Assembly (NCBI RefSeq): GCF_021261315.1
Contig: NZ_JAJSAX010000001.1
Span: 248,001 to 312,000 of the forward strand
DNA length: 64,000 bases
Direction of reading: 5' to 3'
From: Epilithonimonas sp. JDS
GTDB taxonomy: Bacteria > Bacteroidota > Bacteroidia > Flavobacteriales > Weeksellaceae
Shown here: positions 43,770 to 53,554 of the stretch, piece after piece
Position numbering within the stretch: the stretch's first letter is position 1
Layout of the letters: each line of letters opens with the position of its first letter
Position numbers and translations under genes: made by a program
The notes under the pieces: model-generated
The model's database searches: none
The model's input: the letters and a program-made list of their open reading frames with translations, nothing else
Told to the model about the DNA's origin: nothing

Positions 43770-43872
43770 TGTTTTGAACGCAAAGGCGCTATGATTTTTT
43801 ATGATTCGACATTTCAAGTCGCAAATTTTAACGCACAATGTTGGCGACTTTTCAGCAGTGAGATTACTACTC
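43770..43872. repeat. CGCAAAG-type inverted repeat between argF' and argD
   Basis: GAACGCAAAGGCGCTATGATT at one side and CTCTTGCGCCTTTCCGTTA at the other; inside are AAGTCGCAAATTTTAACGC and TTGGCGACTT. Diverged family-2 element. Confidence 0.5.
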
Positions 43873-43885
43873 TTGCGCCTTTCCG

Positions 43886-45049
43886 TTATTTTAATTCTAA
43901 TATTTTCTCATCAATGGCTGTCAAGGTTTTTTCTAAAGCATTGATGAACAAATCGGATTCTTTTTCTGAAATATTGAGCGCCGGTAAAATCCGAAGAACA
44001 TTCTTGTCATTGGCATTTCCTGTGAAAATAAAATGTTCAAACAGCAATTCTTTCCTGACATCTGCACAAGCTTGGTCAAGCTCAATTCCAATCATCAGAC
44101 CACGCCTTTTGATATTTTTAATATGAGGAAAATCTTTAATTTTTTGTTCGATGTAAGCGCCGATTTTTTCTGAATTATCAATTAAATTTTCATTCTCAAT
44201 CACTTCCAAAACTGCAATTCCAGCTATACAAGCGAGATGATTTCCGCCAAATGTCGTTCCCAATAATCCGTAGCTAGCCTCGAATTTTGGACTAATCAAA
44301 ACGCCACCAATCGGGAAACCATTTCCCATTCCTTTGGCAACCGTTATTAAATCAGGATTAATGTCGAATTCCTGATGGGCAAAGAATTTCCCGGAACGGC
44401 CGTAACCAGACTGAACCTCGTCCAAAATCAAAACTGTATCATTTTCTTTGCACAATTTTTCAATCGTTAAAATGAAATCTTTGTCCAACAAATTGATTCC
44501 ACCAACACCTTGAATTCCTTCTACTATTACTGCAGAAATTTCATTTTGGTTTTCGGCAAAAATCTTTTCCAATTCTTCCGAATTATTGAATTCACATTTA
44601 ATGAAATTCTCGGATTCGTTGACTGGCGCTACGATTTTCGGATTGTCTGTCACAGCAACCGTGGCAGAAGTTCGGCCGTGGAAAGCTTCGGAGAAATAAA
44701 TCACTTTCTTTTTTCCGTTGTGAAATGAAGCCAGTTTCAAAGCATTTTCGTTGGCTTCTGCTCCAGAATTACAGAGGAACAATGAATAATCTTCGTAACC
44801 TGATAATTTTCCCAATTTCTCAGCCAATTCAGTTTGTAAATTGTTCTGAACCGAATTCGAATAAAAACTGATTTTCTCCAATTGATTTTTCAATTTGTCA
44901 ACATAATACGGATGATTGTGACCGATGGAAATCACAGCGTGACCGCCATAAAAATCGAGGTATTTTTGGCCATTTTCATCCCAAAGGAAAGAGCCTTCGG
45001 CTTTTACAGGATTGATGTTGAAAAGTGGATATACGTTGAATAAATTCAT
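43886..45049 (-). CDS. argD: N-acylornithine aminotransferase
   Basis: 387 residues, PLP-dependent class-III aminotransferase. Motifs: GGHAVISIGHNHP, LFLCNSGAEANENALKLA, LDEVQSGYGRSG and the PLP-lysine in TVAKGMGNGFPIGG. It converts N-acylglutamate semialdehyde to N-acylornithine. Family length about 375-400. It follows argC on the same strand. Confidence 0.94.
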   Translation of the reverse strand: MNLFNVYPLFNINPVKAEGSFLWDENGQKYLDFYGGHAVISIGHNHPYYVDKLKNQLEKISFYSNSVQNNLQTELAEKLGKLSGYEDYSLFLCNSGAEANENALKLASFHNGKKKVIYFSEAFHGRTSATVAVTDNPKIVAPVNESENFIKCEFNNSEELEKIFAENQNEISAVIVEGIQGVGGINLLDKDFILTIEKLCKENDTVLILDEVQSGYGRSGKFFAHQEFDINPDLITVAKGMGNGFPIGGVLISPKFEASYGLLGTTFGGNHLACIAGIAVLEVIENENLIDNSEKIGAYIEQKIKDFPHIKNIKRRGLMIGIELDQACADVRKELLFEHFIFTGNANDKNVLRILPALNISEKESDLFINALEKTLTAIDEKILELK

Positions 45050-45085
45050 CTTGGTTGATTGTTTTCGGTTGATAGTTGATTGACT

Positions 45086-46051
45086 TTAAAAAGCAATTGG
45101 TTTTAAGTTTAATCCGAGGTTTTGTTCCCAGCCATTGGCGATATTCATATTTTGAACTGCTTGTCCGGATGCGCCTTTCAATAAGTTATCGATTGCGGAA
45201 TGAACTGCTATTTTGTTTCCTTGTTTTTCGATTTGGATGACGCAGAAATTGGTATTCACAACTTGTTTCATATCAATCGGTTTTTCTGAGATTTTCACGA
45301 AAGGCGAATCTTTGTAGAAGTTTTTATATAATGAGTAAATTCTCTCTAATTCAACATTACATTCAATTATAGAACTTGTAAAAATTCCTCTTGCAAAATC
45401 GCCTCGCCAAGGCACAAAATTAAGTTCCACATCCTTTTCATTAAGCAAATTGACTTGTTTTAAAATCTCGTCGACGTGCTGATGATTCAAAGTTTTGTAG
45501 GCTGAAATATTGTCATTTCGCCAAGTGAAATGCGTTGTCGGTAGTAATGATTGCCCTGCTCCGGTTGAACCCGTAATTCCGGTTGTATAAACATCATTCA
45601 AAAGATTTTCGTTTGCTAAAGGCAGTAACGCCAATTGAATAGCAGTCGCAAAACATCCAGGATTTGCTATGCTTTTCGAGTTCTGAATTTCATTAAAATA
45701 AATCTCGGGCAAACCATAAACAAAATTTCTATTTCCAAAATCGCCATCGAGACGGAAATCATTTCCTAAATCGATAACCAAAGTTTCTTCTGATACTGGA
45801 TTTTCATTCAGCCAGTTTTGACTTTCTTTGTGAGGAAGGCAAAGGAAAAGAATGTCCGTTTCTGAAACTTCATTGGTTAAAACCAAATCGCAAATCGAGT
45901 CCAAATCCGGATACAATTCGGAAATTTTCACTCCGGAATTGGAACGACTGAACAAAAACTTTAATTCTATATTCGGATGGAATGCGAGCAAACGAACGAG
46001 TTCGCTTCCTGTGTAGCCATTGGCTCCGATGATTCCGACTGATTTTTTCAT
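45086..46051 (-). CDS. argC: N-acyl-gamma-glutamyl-phosphate reductase
   Basis: Start at 46051 (MKKSVGIIGANGYTGSELVRL); the frame continues ten codons upstream into a repeat (CCCTCTCC), which is not family sequence. 321 residues. NAD(P)-binding GANGYTG, the active-site Cys in SIANPGCFATAIQLALLPL, and the TGSTGAGQS motif. Reduces N-acylglutamyl phosphate to the semialdehyde. Confidence 0.94.
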   Translation of the reverse strand: MKKSVGIIGANGYTGSELVRLLAFHPNIELKFLFSRSNSGVKISELYPDLDSICDLVLTNEVSETDILFLCLPHKESQNWLNENPVSEETLVIDLGNDFRLDGDFGNRNFVYGLPEIYFNEIQNSKSIANPGCFATAIQLALLPLANENLLNDVYTTGITGSTGAGQSLLPTTHFTWRNDNISAYKTLNHQHVDEILKQVNLLNEKDVELNFVPWRGDFARGIFTSSIIECNVELERIYSLYKNFYKDSPFVKISEKPIDMKQVVNTNFCVIQIEKQGNKIAVHSAIDNLLKGASGQAVQNMNIANGWEQNLGLNLKPIAF

Positions 46052-46063
46052 ATTTAATCCTCT

Positions 46064-46168
46064 CCCTAAATCCCTCTCCAAAGGCGAGGGACTTCAAAGT
46101 GTTTTTATAATATTATACTAACTGATTTTTATTTCACAAAGTCCTTCGACTCCGCTCAGGATGACATC
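46064..46168. repeat. short palindromic and family-3-like repeats between argC and argG
   Basis: CCCTC-TCCAAAGGC-GAGGG hairpin at 46072-46090 and CCTTCGACTCCGCTCAGGAT at 46143-46162; both are words of a type often dispersed in such genomes. Confidence 0.45.
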
Positions 46169-46179
46169 TCCAAAATATT

Positions 46180-47373
46180 CTAATTCAGTTTGTTGACCTG
46201 ATGATAAATATTAAGCGAGTTGCTCAGGATTTTGGTAAAACCTTTGACATCATCGCCATTCCAAGCGAGATTTTCTTCGCCGTAACTTCCAAATTTTGAA
46301 GACATTAAATCATTTTCAGACTCGATTCCGTTCAAGACGAAACGATATGGATGAAGAGTTATAAATACTTTTCCGTTCACCGTCTTCTGAGAATCTTGCA
46401 AAAATGATTCGATGTTTCTCATCACTGGGTCCAGGAAAAGCGCCTCGTGAAGCCAGTTTCCGTACCAATCTGACAATTGTGATTTGATGGTCTGCTGATA
46501 TTTGGAAAGTGTATGTTTCTCCAAAAGATGATGTGCTTTGATGATAATTGACGCGGATGAGGCTTCAAAACCAACACGACCTTTTATCCCGACAATCGTG
46601 TCTCCAACGTGGATATCGCGACCGATTCCGTACGGTGACGCCAATTCTTCAATCTTCTGAATCGCTAAAACCGGATGGGAAAAAGTTTCGCCGTTGACAT
46701 AAATCAATTCGCCATTTTTGAATTCGATTTCAAGATTTGAAGATTCGGTTTTTTCAACTTGCGAAGGAAAAGCTTCTTCTGGAAGCGAAAATCGAGAAGT
46801 CAAAGTTTCTTTTCCGCCAACGGAAGTTCCCCAAAGTCCTTTATTGATAGAATATTTGGCTTTATCAAAATCCATTTCGTAGTTGTGGTCTTTCAGGAAT
46901 TGGATTTCGTCTTCTCTTGACAAACTCAAATCGCGGATTGGTGTGATGATTTCGATTTTCGGACACATTACGTTGAAAATCAAATCGAAACGAACCTGGT
47001 CATTCCCTGCACCTGTACTTCCGTGTGCAATTGCGTCGGCTCCGATTTCCAAAGCAGATTCGGCAATGGTTTGTGCCTGAATCGTTCTTTCTGCACTGAC
47101 TGACAATGGATAAGTGTTGTTTTTCAAAACATTACCAAAAATCAAATACTTGACACAATCGTTATAATATTTCTCTGAAGCATCTATAAACCTGTAAGAA
47201 GCCACGCCTAATTTTTCTGCTTTTTCCTTAAGCAAAACCTCATCGTTTTCATCGAAACCACCTGTGTTGATTGTGACTGCGTGAACTTCGTATCCCAAAG
47301 TTTCGCTCAGATATTTTGCACAATACGACGTGTCCAAACCTCCGCTAAATGCCAAAACTACTTTCTTACTCAT
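46180..47373 (-). CDS. argG: argininosuccinate synthase
   Basis: 397 residues. N-type ATP pyrophosphatase: KKVVLAFSGGLDTSYCAKYL with the S-G-G-x-D-T-S P-loop; AHGSTGAGNDQVRFD; YSINKGLWGTSVGGKE. It condenses citrulline with aspartate. Second gene of the block, overlapping the GNAT gene by 8 bp. Confidence 0.95.
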   Translation of the reverse strand: MSKKVVLAFSGGLDTSYCAKYLSETLGYEVHAVTINTGGFDENDEVLLKEKAEKLGVASYRFIDASEKYYNDCVKYLIFGNVLKNNTYPLSVSAERTIQAQTIAESALEIGADAIAHGSTGAGNDQVRFDLIFNVMCPKIEIITPIRDLSLSREDEIQFLKDHNYEMDFDKAKYSINKGLWGTSVGGKETLTSRFSLPEEAFPSQVEKTESSNLEIEFKNGELIYVNGETFSHPVLAIQKIEELASPYGIGRDIHVGDTIVGIKGRVGFEASSASIIIKAHHLLEKHTLSKYQQTIKSQLSDWYGNWLHEALFLDPVMRNIESFLQDSQKTVNGKVFITLHPYRFVLNGIESENDLMSSKFGSYGEENLAWNGDDVKGFTKILSNSLNIYHQVNKLN

Positions 47374-47944
47374 TGTCGTTATTTATAGATTCAAAATCTT
47401 TTTCTTTATTCATATTTACTTTTTCCGGGACGAAAAGCATTGCCGTGCAAAGACAGTTTTTGCGTTCTTTCATCATCAGAATTTCATAGTTCACGCAGTT
47501 TTTGCAACCGTTCCAGAATTGTTCATCTTGGGTCAACTCCGAATAAATCACGGGTTTGTAACCTAAACTGCTGTTGATTTTCATCACTGCCAATCCGGTG
47601 GTGAGACCGAAAATCTTCGCATTTGGATATTTCTCCCTGGAAAGCTCGAAGATTCTTTCTTTAATCAAAGTGGCTAAGCCTGCGTTTCTGAATTGAGGCG
47701 AAACTATCAATCCGGAATTCGCGACGTACTCTCCGTTCGTCCAAGTTTCGATGTAGCAGAAGCCTGCCCAGGTTCCATCTTCGTCGATGGCGATGATAGC
47801 GTTACCTTCCGAGATTTTTTTTCCCAGATATTCGGAGGAACGTTTCGCGATGCCAGTTCCTCTTTTCTTTGCAGAATCCTCCATTTCGTTTCGGATTTCT
47901 TCTACATAGACCAAATGTTTCTCTGAGGAAACTTCTAATTTCAT
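47366..47944 (-). CDS. GNAT protein, probable N-acylglutamate (succinyl/acetyl) synthase
   Basis: 192 residues, first gene of the arg block, overlapping argG by 8 bp. GNAT core: AIIAIDEDGTWAGFCYIETW, SGLIVSPQFRNAGLATLIKE (acetyl-CoA loop) and TTGLAVMKINSSLGYKPV. The C-terminal tail has CKNC and NCLC pairs, a possible zinc site. No argA or argJ is in the window, and the pathway needs an enzyme to acylate glutamate; the position and domain fit. From memory, mutant-fitness work in Bacteroides implicated the GNAT beside argG. Acyl donor (succinyl- or acetyl-CoA) is not shown. Confidence 0.72.
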   Translation of the reverse strand: MKLEVSSEKHLVYVEEIRNEMEDSAKKRGTGIAKRSSEYLGKKISEGNAIIAIDEDGTWAGFCYIETWTNGEYVANSGLIVSPQFRNAGLATLIKERIFELSREKYPNAKIFGLTTGLAVMKINSSLGYKPVIYSELTQDEQFWNGCKNCVNYEILMMKERKNCLCTAMLFVPEKVNMNKEKDFESINNDNE

Positions 47945-48055
47945 TGATATTATCTAATTAAGTGGCAAATTTAAATACAATTATCCTTATTATCCAAATT
48001 AAAAAGATAATATTATCTGTTAATTATTATTTAACAACAATATTATCTGTTAGTC
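47945..48055. promoter_or_regulatory. three ATATTATCT sites upstream of the arginine block
   Basis: ATATTATCT occurs at 47947-47955, 48010-48018 and 48040-48048; the last two are part of a 14-bp direct repeat AATATTATCTGTTA (48009-48022, 48039-48052). Start-to-start distances of 63 and 30 bp are near whole helical turns. The first site covers the ribosome-binding region of the GNAT gene. A shared operator, perhaps for an ArgR-type regulator, is inferred. Confidence 0.45.
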
Positions 48056-48185
48056 AGCTGAATAATAATCGTAGCAGGTATTCTATTTGTTATAGATTTT
48101 GTGTAATTTGGCTAAGCTAATACTGCGGTCTGCAAAGGATTCGCAACTATTCATTAATCAAAACCACCATCATAAATCAATCAGT

Positions 48186-50093
<1,908 letters not shown>

Positions 50094-50096
50094 TTT

Positions 50097-50265
50097 GAGT
50101 TGGAGAGTTTGGGAGTTGGAGAGTTGGAGAGATGATAGACATTTCGATTCTGTGGTCTTTGAGTTGGTTTTTATAGCGATGGGCTAAGAGAGCCTCAGCC
50201 TGACAATAATATAGATCTTTAAATATTTATAGCAAAAGCCACCTGGATTGGGTGGCTTTTGTCAT
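50097..50265. repeat. simple repeats and terminator after acs
   Basis: GTTGGAGAGTT words (50097-50131), a family-3 fragment AGCCTCAGCCTGACAATAAT (50187-50206), then a terminator: AAAAGCCACC (50234-50243) pairs with GGTGGCTTTT (50251-50260). No gene was seen in 50094-50569 apart from these and the repeat and -7 box listed separately. Confidence 0.6.
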
Positions 50266-50470
50266 TTGGATGTGGTGTTATGCTTTTATGATAAAGCTTT
50301 GTTTGATGCTGATGGATTTGTTTTCGATGATCATTTTTGGTTTTTAAATATTAAGCATAATTGAGTAGATGAAAAATATATAATATCAATGTCAAATATG
50401 TTTTTTGATTAATTATTTTCCGAAGCTGATATTCTGTCAACTTGTTTTGGATTCAATGTTAAATTATTGA

Positions 50471-50490
50471 TTTATATTATGTTAAATCGG
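50471..50490. repeat. TATATTATGTTAAATnGG repeat, copy 1
   Basis: The 18-bp word TATATTATGTTAAATCGG ends at 50490; copies with one changed base end at 51820 and 51867. It lies about 80 bp before the small secreted protein gene. Confidence 0.65.
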
Positions 50491-50522
50491 TAAATTAATT
50501 AGCTGATTATCAGTTTGTTTTG

Positions 50523-50530
50523 TAAATTTG
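50523..50530 (+). promoter_or_regulatory. candidate -7 box
   Basis: TAAATTTG, exact TAnnTTTG match, 40 bp before the ATG at 50570; no clear -33 TTG. Confidence 0.4.
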
Positions 50531-50569
50531 AGCAAACTAAAAAATCACTAACCAAATGAAGATTACAAA

Positions 50570-50962
50570 ATGGACAAACTTTTATTAGCTTCTAGTCTTT
50601 TCATATTTTCTTTCAGCTATGCGCAGGAATGGAAATATATTTTTGAGAACGATACTGATACCTTTTACTACATGCCAAATACAGAAAATACGGCCTGGAT
50701 AAAAGTGGTGTCTGGAAAAACGGAATATCATCCAAAATCCTCCACCGGCTTGAAGGTGATTGATGGCTACGTATTGACTCTATGGAAATTTGACTGCGAT
50801 AACCGAAAAGCCGGACTTGTACAGTGGAAAGTGTACTCCAAAGAAGACAGCCTCCTGAACAGTTTGGTACAAAACAAACATTTGACGGAGATGGCCTACG
50901 TGATCCCCGATTCTGTAGGGGAAGGTTTTCTGGGCGTGTTCTGTAATAATGATTATAAATAG
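50570..50962 (+). CDS. small secreted hypothetical protein
   Basis: 130 residues. Signal peptide about 1-18 (LLLASSLFIFSFSYAQ). The mature part, EWKYIFENDTDTFYYMPNTE onward, has two cysteines (about 75 and 126) and resembles short periplasmic proteins with a beta-sandwich that respond to cell-envelope conditions, but no family is certain. A terminator follows at 51034-51062. Confidence 0.65.
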   Translation: MDKLLLASSLFIFSFSYAQEWKYIFENDTDTFYYMPNTENTAWIKVVSGKTEYHPKSSTGLKVIDGYVLTLWKFDCDNRKAGLVQWKVYSKEDSLLNSLVQNKHLTEMAYVIPDSVGEGFLGVFCNNDYK

Positions 50963-51033
50963 TTGTGCTGTACGGCAAAGTTTCCCTAAATCTTGTAAGA
51001 ATAATACTTGAACAAGATCAGTACGACATGAAA

Positions 51034-51062
51034 AAAAGCCATCCGGGTTGGGTGGCTTTTGT
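51034..51062 (+). terminator. intrinsic terminator, near-copy of the one after acs
   Basis: AAAAGCCATCC / GGGTGGCTTTT stem. The loop and right arm (GGGTGGCTTTTGTCATTT) equal those at 50250-50267, so the two terminators share recent ancestry. Confidence 0.75.
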
Positions 51063-51141
51063 CATTTTGACATATTGTTTTTAGAGGCTATCGGTATACG
51101 ATCGGTATACGCAACCTATACGCAAAACTTAGTTTTGGTTT

Positions 51142-51705
51142 TTAAAGCGTCTGCGTCATTTCTGTCATATTGGCAGGGTTGTCTGTTGCCTTAATTGTGA
51201 TCTTGTCGCCTGCGAGATCTTTGTTATCTTCTGTTGCTGTATAAAGCCACTCGAAGCCGGAATCTACCGCGGATCCTTCTTCTACCAGCGTGCCGTCTTC
51301 ATTTTCTATTTTGACGGTTACCGCTTTCACAGCGAAATCATCCAGTACTACTATTTTGATGACATCTCCTTTTTTGCCTTTGTAGGCAGACAGGTCTATG
51401 GTTTCGATGTCCGGTGCTTTCAGGAGATCAGCTACTGCCACATTGTAGGTGCTGATTCCTTTGGATGCATCTGCTGCTGCGGAATAGATTTGGTTTTGGG
51501 CAGGATCATTCATTACCGATTTTGCGTACAGGGTTGCTTTTTGGAATTTGAGCTGATGCGCCTTCTGATTGTCTGTGTAATCTCCGGTTCTGTCTTTTGG
51601 AACTTTTGAAACGAAAGTTTTGCCGTTTCTTTGGCTGAATACGATAAGGTCTCCTACTTTACCGCTAAGGCCGTGTGTGATGATGTTGTTTTTACTTTCT
51701 GCCAT
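51142..51705 (-). CDS. hypothetical protein, DUF6266-like N-terminus
   Basis: 187 residues, no signal peptide. N-terminus NIITHGLSGKVGDLIVFSQ then KTFVSKVPKDRTGDYTDNQK looks like the DUF6266 family of flavobacteria. The C-terminal 80 residues (VKAVTVKIENEDGTLVEEGS ... TATEDNKDLAGDKI) suggest an immunoglobulin-like or other beta-sandwich. Function unknown. The flanking copies of an 18-bp repeat (50473 and 51803) are noted. Confidence 0.55.
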   Translation of the reverse strand: MAESKNNIITHGLSGKVGDLIVFSQRNGKTFVSKVPKDRTGDYTDNQKAHQLKFQKATLYAKSVMNDPAQNQIYSAAADASKGISTYNVAVADLLKAPDIETIDLSAYKGKKGDVIKIVVLDDFAVKAVTVKIENEDGTLVEEGSAVDSGFEWLYTATEDNKDLAGDKITIKATDNPANMTEMTQTL

Positions 51706-51800
51706 CGTTTGTGGTTTTTTAAAAGTTATTAATAATTTGAGCTTCTAAAATAAATATTTTATTCATACGAAATGTAATTTTTTATGAATTATTTTTCGAA

Positions 51801-51867
51801 AATATATTATGTTAAATAGGTTTTTGGATTTTAGAAGGGATTACTGGTTTATATTATGTTAAATTGG
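51801..51867. repeat. TATATTATGTTAAATnGG repeat, copies 2 and 3
   Basis: Copies at 51803-51820 (A before GG) and 51850-51867 (T before GG), 47 bp apart, in the 270-bp gap upstream of the reverse transcriptase gene. A second direct repeat TTTGAGAATCA at 51879-51889 and 51938-51948 follows. No gene in 51706-51975; the region could hold a leader RNA. Confidence 0.6.
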
Positions 51868-51975
51868 ATTGGTATTGGTTTGAGAATCAAGGTTTTTAAG
51901 ATGATAACACTTTTGTAATTGGATTTTATTTTGGATATTTGAGAATCACGCTAAAATTCAAATGTTAAATAACGA

Positions 51976-53505
51976 ATGAAAAAATATTACGAATTCCATC
52001 ACGAAATTTCAAAAAACAAGCTATTTAAAGGATTATTAGGTTTTGGATTGTTTGCAGAGAAGATTCCTAACTTTTTAACTTCAGAATCATTCTACAGTTA
52101 TATCCAAACACAAAGCTTTCCTTATAATGATTCAAAACCAACGGATTATATTAGATATTCTAACATGCGTAATATAAACATTCCCAGACCGCTAGCTATT
52201 CCTGATCCTTTCTCATACGCCAATCAAATAAAAATACTAAGTGAAAATTGGTTAAGAATTATTAGTCATTATAAGAGAAAAACAAAATCCCAACCTTTCA
52301 AGATTAGTAGAATTCATATTAGACGATTGAAAGCTAAACATTCATTGTTTGAAATGAATTATAAAAATTTCATACTAGATGGAAATCCAGAAGATAATAT
52401 ATATGTTAAAAGTAAATACGTTGCCAACGCTGATGTTGCCACTTGTTTTCCAAGCATTTATAGTCATTCAATTTCTTGGGCATTAGTTGGAAAAACAAAA
52501 GCTAAACAAGAAAGTGGAAAAAAATTTGAGGACAAATGGTTCAATAAATTAGACTTTTATACTAGAAATTTAAAATATGGAGAAACAAATGGTGTTTTAA
52601 TTGGACCCCACTCTTCAAATCTCATATCTGAAATAATTCTATGTTGTGTTGATTACGAATTACTAAGTAAGAAGTATAAATTTTATCGTAATGTAGACGA
52701 TTTTACGTGCTTTACTAATTCATACGAAGAAGCAGAAAAATTTTTCATTGACCTATCCGAGATACTTAAAGGATTTGAATTATCTCTAAATAGCAAAAAA
52801 AGTAAAATAAGCCAGTTACCACAAGCAGATGTCTCCAATTGGGTCACAAAGCTTAACCATTTTAATTTTACAGATCAATACACTACGAAACACGGTCAAC
52901 AGGGAGTCAGATTAAGGGAACTGAAAGGTTTTATTGATTTTGCTATTGAAACGATGTTGGAAAATGGTAATGATGCTGCTATTCTAAATTATGCTATTAA
53001 AATAATTTCAAATAAACATTTAGGTATTTTAGCATATGATTATTTTATTAAAAAAGTTCATCATTTAACTCTACTATATCCCTATCTAGTATTAATCCTA
53101 AAAGAATATGTTTTTGAAAAACATTTAGTAGAAAAGGAGATAATTGAATTAATTGCTAATGATTTGTACGAATTAGGATTAAAATAAAAGAACTATGAAA
53201 TATGCTCTTATTCAATTTTCTACGCCATGGAGTATAAATTTAAATTATCTAGTTCTACTATTAAAAATGATGCATTGAAATCTAATGATTGTATATTTTT
53301 AATGATTGCTTTTTTATATGATAAAAGATATGAAAGCAAGTCTTACTTAAAAGAATATAAAGACTTAGCTAAAAAACTTTATGCAGAAGACTTTCATAGA
53401 TACTGGATATTTTGTTATGAAATATTAACACAAAACGAATTACGTGATAAATATAAAGCCTTAAAAAAGGCTAATATTAGTTTTATAATTGATAAGTTTA
53501 AATAA
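51976..53505 (+). pseudogene. defence-type reverse transcriptase, one frame split by an in-frame TAA
   Basis: A reverse transcriptase of the abortive-infection/unknown-group (Abi/UG/DRT) kind. Palm motif A ANADVATCFPSIYSHSISWA (Asp153), motif B NGVLIGPHSSNLISEIIL (about 205-222), motif C YRNVDDFTCF with the catalytic Asp241-Asp242. The frame stops at TAA 53185-53187, giving 403 residues, but the same frame then continues K-N-Y-E-I-C-S-Y-S-I-F-Y-A and on for 105 codons to 53505. That continuation resembles the helical C-terminal region of such enzymes. A 92-residue frame from ATG 53227 is the rest. So one nonsense codon (or readthrough) splits an about 509-residue protein. Confidence 0.75.
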
Positions 53506-53554
53506 TAATTCTGTCACATTCTTAAAAATATAAATTCTATAAAAACTAAAAAGT

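Noticed and set aside
51976-53505. Retron or group II intron reverse transcriptase
   Set aside because: No domain X/maturase or intron RNA features, and no msr/msd inverted repeats upstream; motif C is YRNVDDF rather than YADD.
53227-53505. Independent 92-residue gene after the reverse transcriptase
   Set aside because: It is in the same frame as the RT and directly continues it with family-like sequence starting before its ATG; kept as part of the split RT.
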